This document shows positions 6,957 through 13,514 of a stretch of 13,587 nucleotides of DNA, one piece after another. Within the stretch, counting starts at the first letter, position 1. Each line of letters starts with the position of its first letter. The translations under genes were made by a program, and so were the position numbers. The stretch covers positions 1-13,587 of the forward strand of contig CALUJT010000030.1 in the NCBI GenBank assembly GCA_944321005.1, read 5' to 3'. The DNA is from an uncultured Atopobiaceae bacterium (lineage in GTDB: Bacteria; Actinomycetota; Coriobacteriia; Coriobacteriales; Atopobiaceae). Below the pieces are notes generated by a model. It searched no databases, had not been told where the DNA came from, and saw only the letters and a program-made list of their open reading frames with translations.

Positions 6957-7802
6957 TTAGATGAGGCCCAGGCGGACGCAGGCGTTCCAGACGCCGTCCT
7001 CGTCTATGTGGTCGGTGACGTAGGTCGCCGCCGCCCTTGCCTCGGCGCCCCCGTTGCCCATGGCCACGGAGGTCCCCACCACGCCGAACATGTCGACGTC
7101 GTTGCCGCCGTCGCCAAAGGCCACGCACTCCTCGGGCGCGATGCCCAGGGCGTCCAGCAGGATGCGCACGCCCGCGTCCTTCCCGCCCGTGTCCGGCATG
7201 ACGTCCGCGAAGACGTCGCTCCAGCGGGTCGCCTTGGTGTGGCGCGTGGCGTCGAGGACCACCCGCTCCTCCCCCGGACCCACCATGACGTTGAGCTGGT
7301 AGACGTCGTTCTCGAGCGCCCACGACACGTCGCCGGCCTCGTAATGGTTGTGCGTGAGGTCCACCATGGCCTGGGCGCGCTCGTCCATCGCGCTCATGTA
7401 CATGCGGTCGCGCTCCATGAAGAGGCAGGTGTAGAGCCCGGCGCGGACCTGCTCCACCACCGTCTTGACGTCGTCCCTGTCCATGGGGTTGGAATGGATG
7501 ACGCGACCGTCTGCCTCGACGAGCTGACCGTTTATGAGCACGGCCCCGCCAAACTCGGAGAGGTCGATCTTCTCCAGCAGGTACGAGGCGCGCCCCGTTG
7601 CCAGGAGCGGCACGATCCCCGCCGCCGCGAGCCGGTGTATGGCCTCGCGCGTGGAGGCGGGCTCGCAGTTCTGCGAGAGGCTGAGCGTGGTGCCGTCCAC
7701 GTCAAAGAGGCAGGCGCGCACGCGCGTGGGCGTGGTCCACTCCCCCAGCGTCACGATGCCCGGGACGCGGCCCTTCTCGCCCGCCATGTTCTTCTCTGCC
7801 AC
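6957..7802 (-). CDS. Cof-type HAD-superfamily phosphatase
   Basis: This 281-residue cytosolic hydrolase has all four HAD motifs: motif I DVDGTTL with nucleophile D34 and acid/base D36, motif II LLATGR with T69, motif III K208 in DTGGKD, and motif IV GDGGND with D231 and D235 for Mg2+. The large insert between motifs II and III (about residues 85-195) is the C2-type cap of the Cof/YkrA group. These enzymes dephosphorylate sugar phosphates, flavin or pyridoxal phosphate precursors; no specific substrate can be assigned. The start chosen is a GTG 9 nt after the aminotransferase stop, behind a GGGGG run. An ATG five codons inside (7787), behind AGAGAAG, is an alternative. Close spacing implies coupling with the aminotransferase. 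A PLP-related role would fit that neighbour but is speculation. Confidence 0.88.
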   Translation of the reverse strand: MAEKNMAGEKGRVPGIVTLGEWTTPTRVRACLFDVDGTTLSLSQNCEPASTREAIHRLAAAGIVPLLATGRASYLLEKIDLSEFGGAVLINGQLVEADGRVIHSNPMDRDDVKTVVEQVRAGLYTCLFMERDRMYMSAMDERAQAMVDLTHNHYEAGDVSWALENDVYQLNVMVGPGEERVVLDATRHTKATRWSDVFADVMPDTGGKDAGVRILLDALGIAPEECVAFGDGGNDVDMFGVVGTSVAMGNGGAEARAAATYVTDHIDEDGVWNACVRLGLI

Positions 7803-7811
7803 GGGTACCCC

Positions 7812-8972
7812 CTAGAGCCCGGACGCGGCGATGGCGGCCACGGCCTCGCGCAGGCGCTCCGGCCCCATGACCAGCGCCATGCGCACGTAGCCCTCGCCCG
7901 AGGGGCCAAAGCTCGCGCCCGGGGTCACGATCACGCCCGCGCGCTCCATGAGCTCGAGCGAGAAGGACACGGAGTCCGTGCGGCCGTGCGGCAGGCGCGC
8001 CCAGACGAACATCGAGCCGTGCGCGTTGGGGCGCTCCCAGCCTATGGCCTCCAGGCCGTCGCAGAGAGCGTCGCGGCGCTCCTGGTAGAGCAGGCGCTGG
8101 CGTTCGACGGAGTCGCGCGGGCCCGTGAGCGCGGCGATGGCGGCGTCCTGCTCGGGGTAGAACATGCCAAAGTCCACCTGGCCGCGGAGCTTCCGCGCGG
8201 CGGCCACCACGTCCGGGCGACCCACCAGGAAGGACAGGCGCGCGCCCGTCACGTTGAAGGACTTGGAGAGCGAGAGGAACTCGACGCCCACCTCGAGCGC
8301 GCCCGGGTACGAGAGGAACGACCCGCCGGCCTCGCCGTCGAAGACGATGTCCGAGTAGGCGTTGTCGTGAATGACCACGAGGTCGTGCTCGCGGGCGAAG
8401 GCGATGGCCTCCTCGTAGACCTCCGGCGTGCCCACCGAGCCCACGGGGTTGGCGGGAAGCGAGAGGATGAGGTACTTGGCCGCGTCCGCCACGTCCGCGG
8501 GGACGTCGGCCAGGTGCGGCAGGAAGTCGTGCTCGGCCGTGAGCGGGTAGTAGAACGGCCTGGCCCCGGCGAGCAGCGTCGCGTTCTGGAAGACGGGGTA
8601 GCACGGGTCGGGTACGAGGCCCACGTCGCCCGGGTCGGCCAGCGCGGCGCACACGTAGCCCAGCCCCTCCTGGGTGCCGCGGCAGCTCGCCACCATGTCG
8701 CGCGTGATGCCGGCCACGCCGAAGCGGCTCTCGTAGTAGCCGCAGACGGCGTCGAGCAGCTCGTCCTTGTCGTGCAGCGAGTACTTCCAGTTGGCGGGGT
8801 CCGCCGCGCTCGCAAGCAGCGCGTCCACCACGTGCGCGGGCGGCTCGAAGTCAGGCGTGCCCACCGAGAGGTCGAAGACCTGCCGGCCCGCGGCCTCGAG
8901 CTCGCGCCGCCTAACGTTGAGCGCCGCGAACACCTCGTCGCCAAACAGGTCGAGCCGCTTTGAGAAGTCCAT
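7812..8972 (-). CDS. Class I/II PLP-dependent aminotransferase
   Basis: This 386-residue fold-type I enzyme shows the expected cofactor residues: N175 (LPANPVG), D203 and Y206 (HDNAYSD), Schiff-base lysine K237 in SLSKSFNVTGAR with R245, and the substrate carboxylate-binding arginine R364 (GYVRMAL). The N-terminal part has LSVGTPDFEPP, typical of the aspartate/alanine/LL-diaminopimelate aminotransferase group. Length is normal for the family. The start at 8972 is preceded by AAGGGGG at good spacing; the frame extends further upstream but into low-complexity GC-rich sequence without family similarity. It transfers an amino group between an amino acid and a 2-oxo acid, with substrate unknown. 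It is divergent from nrdD and begins a leftward cluster with the phosphatase. No convincing promoter could be placed. Confidence 0.9.
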   Translation of the reverse strand: MDFSKRLDLFGDEVFAALNVRRRELEAAGRQVFDLSVGTPDFEPPAHVVDALLASAADPANWKYSLHDKDELLDAVCGYYESRFGVAGITRDMVASCRGTQEGLGYVCAALADPGDVGLVPDPCYPVFQNATLLAGARPFYYPLTAEHDFLPHLADVPADVADAAKYLILSLPANPVGSVGTPEVYEEAIAFAREHDLVVIHDNAYSDIVFDGEAGGSFLSYPGALEVGVEFLSLSKSFNVTGARLSFLVGRPDVVAAARKLRGQVDFGMFYPEQDAAIAALTGPRDSVERQRLLYQERRDALCDGLEAIGWERPNAHGSMFVWARLPHGRTDSVSFSLELMERAGVIVTPGASFGPSGEGYVRMALVMGPERLREAVAAIAASGL

Positions 8973-9158
8973 GTGCGTCCCCCTTGCATGCCACGCGGCG
9001 CGCGGGGCGGCACGCCCCCCGCCGCGGTTCTTGTGAGCGACCTCAACTCTACCCCTTGGGGGCGCCGCGCCGCCCGCCGAGCCGCTCACGGAAACATCAA
9101 TGTCAATTTGAGGGAATGCTTTTTGCCGCCGCATTTTCCCTACCTGCGGCTATATGGA

Positions 9159-9198
9159 TTATCTACAGCATATCTGCACCTTATCAACAATATCTTGT
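9159..9198 (+). promoter_or_regulatory. TATC-type repeats with 11-bp phasing upstream of nrdD promoter, DnaA-box-like
   Basis: Three octamers in one orientation start exactly 11 bp apart: TATCTACA (9160), TATCTGCA (9171) and TATCAACA (9182). A degenerate fourth, TATCTTGT, begins at 9191. Including the preceding T, the first and third read TTATCTACA and TTATCAACA, each 8 of 9 matches to the DnaA box TTATCCACA. E. coli nrdAB is known to be controlled by DnaA boxes upstream of its promoter. An 11-bp direct repeat also fits an OmpR-type regulator. The array ends 8 bp before the -35 element. Which protein binds is inferred. Confidence 0.45.
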
Positions 9199-9205
9199 GT
9201 TTTTG

Positions 9206-9235
9206 TTGACACACGACCACTACCACTTGTGTCAT
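9206..9235 (+). promoter_or_regulatory. Sigma-70-type promoter of nrdD
   Basis: A perfect -35 element TTGACA (9206-9211) is followed after 18 bp by TGTCAT (9230-9235), a 4-of-6 match to the -10 consensus. Transcription would start near 9242, giving a leader of about 93 nt before the nrdD ATG. The flanking NrdR-box-like sites overlap the spacer and the transcribed start, consistent with repression. The -10 is the weaker half of the call. Confidence 0.6.
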
Positions 9236-9265
9236 AGTGGGTCTCGCGCACACTATATGGTGTGC
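9217..9265 (+). promoter_or_regulatory. Tandem NrdR-box-like operators
   Basis: The second site (9250-9265, ACACTATATGGTGTGC) matches about 13 of 16 positions of the NrdR-box consensus and sits in a near-perfect palindrome (9249-9264, 7 of 8 pairs). The first site (9217-9232, CCACTACCACTTGTGT) matches 11 of 16. They are 33 bp apart, about three helical turns, close to the 31-32 bp usual for NrdR box pairs. NrdR is the ATP-cone repressor of ribonucleotide reductase genes; box 1 lies between -35 and -10 and box 2 just downstream of the start. The nrdR gene itself is not in the window. Confidence 0.72.
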
Positions 9266-9292
9266 CCAGGAGTAACTTACGAGCAGCTCAGC

Positions 9293-9316
9293 GCGCCCCT
9301 TGGGGCGCTCATTTTA
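9293..9316 (+). promoter_or_regulatory. GC-rich leader hairpin before nrdD
   Basis: In the nrdD leader, 9293-9298 pairs with 9303-9308 (GCGCCC with GGGCGC) around a CTTG tetraloop, followed by CATTTTA. It resembles a short intrinsic terminator or attenuator placed 27 nt before the start codon. It may instead simply set the ribosome-binding region free. No leader peptide or alternative pairing arm was identified with confidence. Confidence 0.35.
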
Positions 9317-9334
9317 CGGGGAGTGAGGCAGGCC

Positions 9335-11557
9335 ATGAAGATCATCAAGCGCAACGGCTCGGAGGTCACCTTCGACATCTCCAAGATCGAGAACGCCATC
9401 CGTGCCGCCAACGCGGAGGTGCCCCAGAGCGAGCGCCTCACCGAGCGCGAGGTCAAGTTCGCCTCCCTCAACGTCACGGACGAGTGCATGGAGGCCGGCC
9501 ACACCGTCACGGTGGAGGAGGTCCAGGACCTCGTGGAGGACCAGCTCATGGCCCTCGACCACTTTGAGGTGGCCCGCAAGTACATCATCTACCGCTACGT
9601 GCAGAACCAGAAGCGCCACAAGAACACGACGGACGACAAGATCCTCGCGCTCATCGAGTGCAACAACGAGGAGGTCAAGCAGGAGAACTCCAACAAGAAC
9701 CCCACCGTCGTCTCCGTCCAGCGCGACTACATGGCCGGCGAGGTCTCCAAGGACCTCACCATGCGCGAGCTGCTCCCCGCCGACATCGTGGAGGCCCACA
9801 ACGAGGGCATCATCCACTTCCACGACTCGGACTACTTCGCGCAGCACATGCACAACTGCGACCTCATCAACCTCGAGGACATGCTGCAGAACGGCACGGT
9901 GATCTCCGGCACGCTCATCGAGCGCCCGCACAGCTTCTCCACCGCCTGCAACATCGCCACGCAGATCATCGCCCAGGTGGCCTCCTGCCAGTACGGCGGC
10001 CAGTCCATCTCGCTCACGCACCTCGCGCCCTTCGTGGACGTCTCCCGCCAGAAGATCCGCCGCCAGGTGGAGGCCGAGATGGCCGCCATCGACGCGCACC
10101 CCGGCGAGGAGAAGGTGGCCCAGATCGTCGAGGGCCGCCTGCGCGAGGAGGTCGCCCGCGGCGTGCAGACCATCCAGTACCAGGTGGTCACCCTCATGAC
10201 CACCAACGGCCAGGCCCCCTTCATCACCGTGTTCATGTACCTCAACGAGGCCAAGAGCGAGCAGGAGAAGGCCGACCTGGCCATGTGCATCGAGGAGATG
10301 CTCAAGCAGCGCTACCAGGGCGTCAAGAACGAGGACGGCGTCTGGATCACCCCCGCCTTCCCCAAGCTCATCTACGTGCTGGAGGAGGACAACGTCCGCG
10401 AGGGCACGCCCTACTTCTACCTCACCAAACTCGCCGCCAAGTGCACGGCCAAGCGCATGGTGCCGGACTACATCTCCGAGAAGAAGATGCGCGAGTACAA
10501 GCTCTCCAAGGGCGAGACCGAGGGCAACGGCGACTGCTACACCTGCATGGGCTGCCGCTCCTTCCTCACGCCGGACCGCTCGGGCAACGGCTACGACAAC
10601 GTGGCCAACGCCGGCAACTACGAGCCGGGCAAGCCCAAGTACTACGGCCGCTTCAACCAGGGCGTCGTGACCATCAACCTCGTTGACGTGGCCCTCTCCG
10701 CCAACCGCGACATGGACAAGTTCTGGGAGATCTTCGACGAGCGCCTGGAGCTCTGCCACCGCGGCCTGCGCTGCCGCCACGAGCGCCTGCTCGGCACCAC
10801 CTCCGACGCCGCGCCGATCCTCTGGCAGTACGGCGCCCTCGCGCGCCTCAAGAAGGGCGAGAAGATCGACAAGCTCCTCTACGGCGGTTACTCCACCATC
10901 AGCCTCGGCTACGCCGGCCTCTACGAGTGCGTCAAGGCCATGACCGGCCACAGCCACACGGACAAGGAGGCCACGCCGTTCGCCCTGGCCGTCATGCAGC
11001 ACATGAACGACAAGTGCGCGGAGTGGAAGGCCGCCGAGAACATCGACTACTCGCTCTACGGCACGCCGATCGAGTCCACCACCTACAAGTTCGCCAAGTG
11101 CCTGCAGCGCCGCTTTGGCATCGTCCCGGGCATCACGGACAAGGGCTACATCACCAACAGCTACCACGTCCACGTGACCGAGCCCATCGACGCCTTCACC
11201 AAGCTGCGCTTCGAGTCCGAGTTCCAGCGCCTCTCCCCCGGCGGGGCCATCTCCTACGTGGAGGTCCCGGACATGCAGGACAACCTCGAGGCCGTCATCT
11301 CCGTCATGCAGTACATCTACGACCACATCATGTACGCCGAGCTCAACACCAAGAGCGACTACTGCCAGGTGTGCGGCTACGACGGCGAGATCCAGATCGT
11401 GGAGGACGACGGCAAGCTCGTGTGGGAGTGCCCGCACTGCGGCAACCGTGACCAGTCCAAGATGAACGTGGCGAGAAGGACCTGCGGCTACATCGGCACC
11501 CAGTTCTGGAACCAGGGCCGCACCGAGGAGATCAAGGACCGCGTGCTGCACCTGTAG
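9335..11557 (+). CDS. nrdD: Anaerobic (class III) ribonucleoside-triphosphate reductase
   Basis: This 740-residue glycyl-radical enzyme reduces ribonucleoside triphosphates to deoxyribonucleotides under anaerobiosis. An N-terminal ATP-cone (about 1-95, MKIIKRNGSEVTFDISKIEN) serves allosteric control. The barrel carries HNCDLINLEDML (173-184) and the CYTCMGCRS cysteine cluster (C401, C404, C407). A zinc site is formed by C677, C680, C699 and C702 (CQVC and CPHC), and the radical loop RTCGYIG has the radical glycine at G718. Length is usual for the family. The ATG at 9335 was chosen because the ATP-cone starts there, with GGGGAG and GAGG upstream. A GTG four codons earlier (9323) overlaps that site. 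It needs the activase NrdG, which here is 1.38 kb downstream instead of adjacent. Two NrdR-box-like sites control the promoter. Confidence 0.97.
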   Translation: MKIIKRNGSEVTFDISKIENAIRAANAEVPQSERLTEREVKFASLNVTDECMEAGHTVTVEEVQDLVEDQLMALDHFEVARKYIIYRYVQNQKRHKNTTDDKILALIECNNEEVKQENSNKNPTVVSVQRDYMAGEVSKDLTMRELLPADIVEAHNEGIIHFHDSDYFAQHMHNCDLINLEDMLQNGTVISGTLIERPHSFSTACNIATQIIAQVASCQYGGQSISLTHLAPFVDVSRQKIRRQVEAEMAAIDAHPGEEKVAQIVEGRLREEVARGVQTIQYQVVTLMTTNGQAPFITVFMYLNEAKSEQEKADLAMCIEEMLKQRYQGVKNEDGVWITPAFPKLIYVLEEDNVREGTPYFYLTKLAAKCTAKRMVPDYISEKKMREYKLSKGETEGNGDCYTCMGCRSFLTPDRSGNGYDNVANAGNYEPGKPKYYGRFNQGVVTINLVDVALSANRDMDKFWEIFDERLELCHRGLRCRHERLLGTTSDAAPILWQYGALARLKKGEKIDKLLYGGYSTISLGYAGLYECVKAMTGHSHTDKEATPFALAVMQHMNDKCAEWKAAENIDYSLYGTPIESTTYKFAKCLQRRFGIVPGITDKGYITNSYHVHVTEPIDAFTKLRFESEFQRLSPGGAISYVEVPDMQDNLEAVISVMQYIYDHIMYAELNTKSDYCQVCGYDGEIQIVEDDGKLVWECPHCGNRDQSKMNVARRTCGYIGTQFWNQGRTEEIKDRVLHL

Positions 11558-11565
11558 CATTCTCC

Positions 11566-11656
11566 CGCGGGACCGGAGGTAAGGCCCCGTGCTCAAACAT
11601 TCTCGCGCTTCGCGCTGCGAAACTGCGCGCGGGACCTTACCTCCGGTCCCGCGCGC
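11566..11656. repeat. Long inverted repeat with a competing local hairpin downstream of nrdD
   Basis: A perfect 19-bp inverted repeat pairs 11566-11584 with 11635-11653 around a 50-nt loop. The right arm also belongs to a local 12-bp hairpin (11625-11636 with 11645-11656, 8-nt loop TTACCTCC). The two pairings are mutually exclusive in RNA. The left arm includes GGAGGT and the right arm ACCTCC. The heptamer CATTCTC occurs at 11558 and again at 11598. There is no U-tract, so a simple terminator for nrdD is unclear. It may be a conditional structure or the edge of an inserted element. Confidence 0.7.
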
Positions 11657-11729
11657 TCTGTTGTCTGTTGTCGGGGTGCAGCACGCGGTCCTTGGCCCGG
11701 CGCGTCCCCGAAGTTCTTCTCGGTAGAGG

Positions 11730-11738
11730 TGCTATACT
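11730..11738 (+). promoter_or_regulatory. Extended -10 promoter of the small RNA / abi-like unit
   Basis: TATACT (11733-11738) is a 5-of-6 match to the -10 consensus and is preceded by TGC (11730-11732), the extended -10 signature. The -35 region at the right distance is weak, as is allowed for extended -10 promoters. The start would be near 11745, immediately before the hairpin described next. It gives the abi-like gene a promoter separate from that of nrdD. Confidence 0.6.
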
Positions 11739-11744
11739 GTGCTT

Positions 11745-11790
11745 GCAAGCCCCGTGATGACCGCTGGTTTCCATGTCACCGGGGCATTTT
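11745..11790 (+). ncRNA. Candidate small structured RNA upstream of the abi-like gene
   Basis: A roughly 45-nt transcript is predicted from the promoter just upstream. Its 5' arm GCCCCGTGA (11749-11757) pairs with 11776-11785 (TCACCGGGGC), giving a 9-bp stem with one bulged C, closed by an 18-nt loop containing CCGCTGG and TTTCC. ATTTT follows at 11786-11790, terminator-like. Promoter, hairpin and T-run thus form a self-contained unit ending 27 nt before the abi-like start codon. From memory, AbiF-type genes are often preceded by a conserved structured RNA (the abiF motif in Rfam) that can act as RNA antitoxin; placement here fits, but membership cannot be confirmed by eye. Alternatively it is an attenuator in the abi-like mRNA leader. 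Confidence 0.5.
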
Positions 11791-11817
11791 CGTATCTATC
11801 GGTCGGGAAGGAGGGCA

Positions 11818-12933
11818 ATGAGTCAATCAACCGTCAGTGATTCTGGCGACGACACGTGGGTCGAGAGTTGGCTCTCCGAACCTCGGCTGGGAACATATCT
11901 CAACCGGTGCCACGGCAACAGAGACGAGGCGATGCGCCTCTATGAATGGAACACCGACCTCGGACTCGTCCTCCTGAAGGACATCGGATACTTTGAAGTC
12001 GCTCTTCGCAACGCCTATGACCGCGTCATAGGAGAGCGATGGCACGGCGATGAGCATTGGCTTTTTGACCCAAGCTCCCCCGTCAACATCCACATACCTC
12101 GTCGCACCCGAGCAGGCGCTCGTTTTGACGCAAACGCTCTCAATCGAAGCCTCATCGCGGAGGCGGGACAAGGGCACAAAGACAGGCTCGGTCCTGACTC
12201 AACGATTGCAAATCTTTCCTTTGGTTTTTGGGCGCACCTGACCGACAGGGCCCATGAGCGAGTGCTTTGGATTCCCTATCTGCACCATGCCTGGCCAGCC
12301 GGCACAAACCGCGCCATGCTCGACTCCGTGATTCGATCCATAGGCATCTGTCGGAACCGAATCGCCCACCACGAGCATCTCTTTGACCCAAAGGACGAGA
12401 ATCTTGTCCCCGCCCTCGTCGATCGCAATATCGTCACGCTCTTTTGCCAGCTCGTTCCCGAGAACACGCTCTTCTCGCCCGGCGGTCCCTCTTCGGTGGA
12501 CCGCTTCCTGAAACGACGTCCCATGCCAAGCGACCTGAAGTCGTCGGGGGACGATACATGCGAACAAGCCATCGTCGAGTACTTCTCCATGTGGGTGCGA
12601 CGTGACTTCTCACGCTTTGACGAGCTCTTCTCGCCGGACTGCATCTATGAGGAGTGTTACGGGCCCGTCTACGCCGGCCTTGACGAGATGCACCAATGGA
12701 TTGATTTCATGCTCGCCCACCAGACGGTCACGGCGTGGGACATCCACTCGGTCGAGCCTGGCCGGGACAACGGAACCCTCTTTGTGTCGTGGACCTTTTC
12801 CGCCACGGAGAACGAGAGCTACACCTTTGACGGGATTTCACGGATTCACTTTGACGCGGACGGTCAGATAGACCACGTGAAGGAATATCGGGCGGATCAC
12901 GAACAGCGCCACCCCTTTGAGTCGAAAGGCTGA
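11818..12933 (+). CDS. Abi_2/AbiF-like HEPN protein fused to an NTF2/SnoaL-like domain
   Basis: This 371-residue protein combines two domains. Residues about 16-210 resemble actinobacterial Abi_2 abortive-infection proteins: RLGTYLNRCHGN, the helix LYEWNTDLGLVLLKDIGYFE followed by VALRNAYDRV, and the HEPN nuclease-type motif RNRIAHHEHLF with R179-x4-H184. After a linker (about 211-245) residues 246-365 look like an NTF2/SnoaL cone fold (YFSMWVRRDFSRFDELFSPD, GLDEMHQWIDFML, FDGISRIHFDADGQIDHVKE). The family is associated with phage defence and RNA cleavage; the NTF2 part's role is unknown (ligand sensing or oligomerisation is a guess). The ATG at 11818 has a strong GGAAGGAGG; a start at 11773 would lie inside the upstream hairpin. 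Base composition is visibly lower in GC than the flanking nrd genes, suggesting transfer. It interrupts the usual nrdD-nrdG pair and ends 6 nt before nrdG. Confidence 0.82.
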   Translation: MSQSTVSDSGDDTWVESWLSEPRLGTYLNRCHGNRDEAMRLYEWNTDLGLVLLKDIGYFEVALRNAYDRVIGERWHGDEHWLFDPSSPVNIHIPRRTRAGARFDANALNRSLIAEAGQGHKDRLGPDSTIANLSFGFWAHLTDRAHERVLWIPYLHHAWPAGTNRAMLDSVIRSIGICRNRIAHHEHLFDPKDENLVPALVDRNIVTLFCQLVPENTLFSPGGPSSVDRFLKRRPMPSDLKSSGDDTCEQAIVEYFSMWVRRDFSRFDELFSPDCIYEECYGPVYAGLDEMHQWIDFMLAHQTVTAWDIHSVEPGRDNGTLFVSWTFSATENESYTFDGISRIHFDADGQIDHVKEYRADHEQRHPFESKG

Positions 12934-12939
12934 GCACCC

Positions 12940-13497
12940 ATGAACTACGCGAACATCAAGTACTGCGACATCGCAAACGGGCCGGGCGTGCGCACCACGC
13001 TCTTCGTCTCGGGGTGCCGCCTGCACTGCCCCAACTGCTTCAACGAAGAGGCCTGGGACTTCGAGGCCGGCGAGCCCTTCACCCAGGAGGTGGCCGAGAA
13101 GATCATGGACTCGATGGACGTGCCCTACGTGGGCGGCCTCACCATCCTGGGCGGCGAGCCCATGGAGCCGGAGAACCAGGCCGGGCTCGTGGGCTTTCTC
13201 GAGGCGGTGCGCAAGCGCTTTGGGGGCGACAAGTCCATCTGGCTCTTCTCGGGCCACACCTGGGACCAGCTCGCGCCCGGAGGCGCCTGGAACCTGGGAG
13301 ACGTCACGGACCGGCTGCTCGACACGCTGGACGTCCTCGTGGACGGACCCTTCGTGCAGGACCTGCACGACATCACGCTGCGCTTCCGCGGCTCCTCCAA
13401 CCAGCGGCTCATTGACGTCCCCGCCACGCTCGAGACGCCGGGCGACGACGTCGTCTGGTGGGAGGACGAGCCGATCTTCTCCACGCACACGATGTAG
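12940..13497 (+). CDS. nrdG: Anaerobic ribonucleotide reductase-activating protein (radical SAM)
   Basis: This 185-residue radical-SAM enzyme uses a [4Fe-4S] cluster and S-adenosylmethionine to generate the glycyl radical on NrdD. The cluster motif is C26-x3-C30-x2-C33 (CRLHCPNC), preceded by the family signature CDIANGPGVRTTLFVSG, and the SAM-binding GGEP lies at 71-74. Length is a little above the usual 155-175 residues because of the C-terminal tail. The ATG is 6 nt after the abi-like stop; AAAGG (12925-12929) inside that gene is the likely ribosome-binding site, so translation is probably coupled. With no promoter visible in between, nrdG must be read from the nrdD promoter across the insert or from the abi-like promoter. 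Codon use is again GC-rich like nrdD. Confidence 0.96.
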   Translation: MNYANIKYCDIANGPGVRTTLFVSGCRLHCPNCFNEEAWDFEAGEPFTQEVAEKIMDSMDVPYVGGLTILGGEPMEPENQAGLVGFLEAVRKRFGGDKSIWLFSGHTWDQLAPGGAWNLGDVTDRLLDTLDVLVDGPFVQDLHDITLRFRGSSNQRLIDVPATLETPGDDVVWWEDEPIFSTHTM

Positions 13498-13514
13498 CCG
13501 CGGGGATGACGGGT

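Larger units (their letters stand above)
8973..9334. other. Divergent intergenic control region between aminotransferase and nrdD
   Basis: This 362-bp gap has two halves. The part next to the aminotransferase (about 8973-9090) is very GC-rich and shows no clear motif. The part from about 9091 to 9280 is markedly AT-rich and contains the elements listed separately: TATC-type repeats, a TTGACA promoter and NrdR-box-like sites. The last 45 bp form the nrdD leader with a hairpin. On the minus strand a TTGACA (9106-9101) exists, but no matching -10 is found at 16-18 bp. No small gene is supported here. Confidence 0.7.

Noticed and set aside
6246..8963. 905-codon open frame on the plus strand opposite nitroreductase, phosphatase and aminotransferase
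   Set aside because: It runs through three well-supported minus-strand genes and their repeats and shows no domain signature; it is a GC-bias artefact.
7812..8972. Naming the aminotransferase as LL-diaminopimelate aminotransferase
   Set aside because: General fold-type I residues are present, but nothing visible separates this from alanine or aspartate-type enzymes and no lysine-pathway gene is nearby.
9078..9106. Minus-strand TTGACA as aminotransferase promoter
   Set aside because: No acceptable -10 element occurs 16-18 bp downstream on that strand.
9159..9189. Replication origin based on DnaA-box-like sequences
   Set aside because: There are only two imperfect boxes, no dnaA/dnaN genes and no unwinding element arrangement; regulation of nrdD is a simpler reading.
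8960..9334. Upstream extension of nrdD to an earlier ATG
   Set aside because: The extension crosses the promoter and NrdR-box-like sites and encodes no family sequence; the ATP-cone begins at the ATG at 9335.
9314..11596. 760-codon minus-strand frame opposite nrdD
   Set aside because: Composition is low-complexity L/V/H/D-rich, and nrdD on the other strand is unambiguous.
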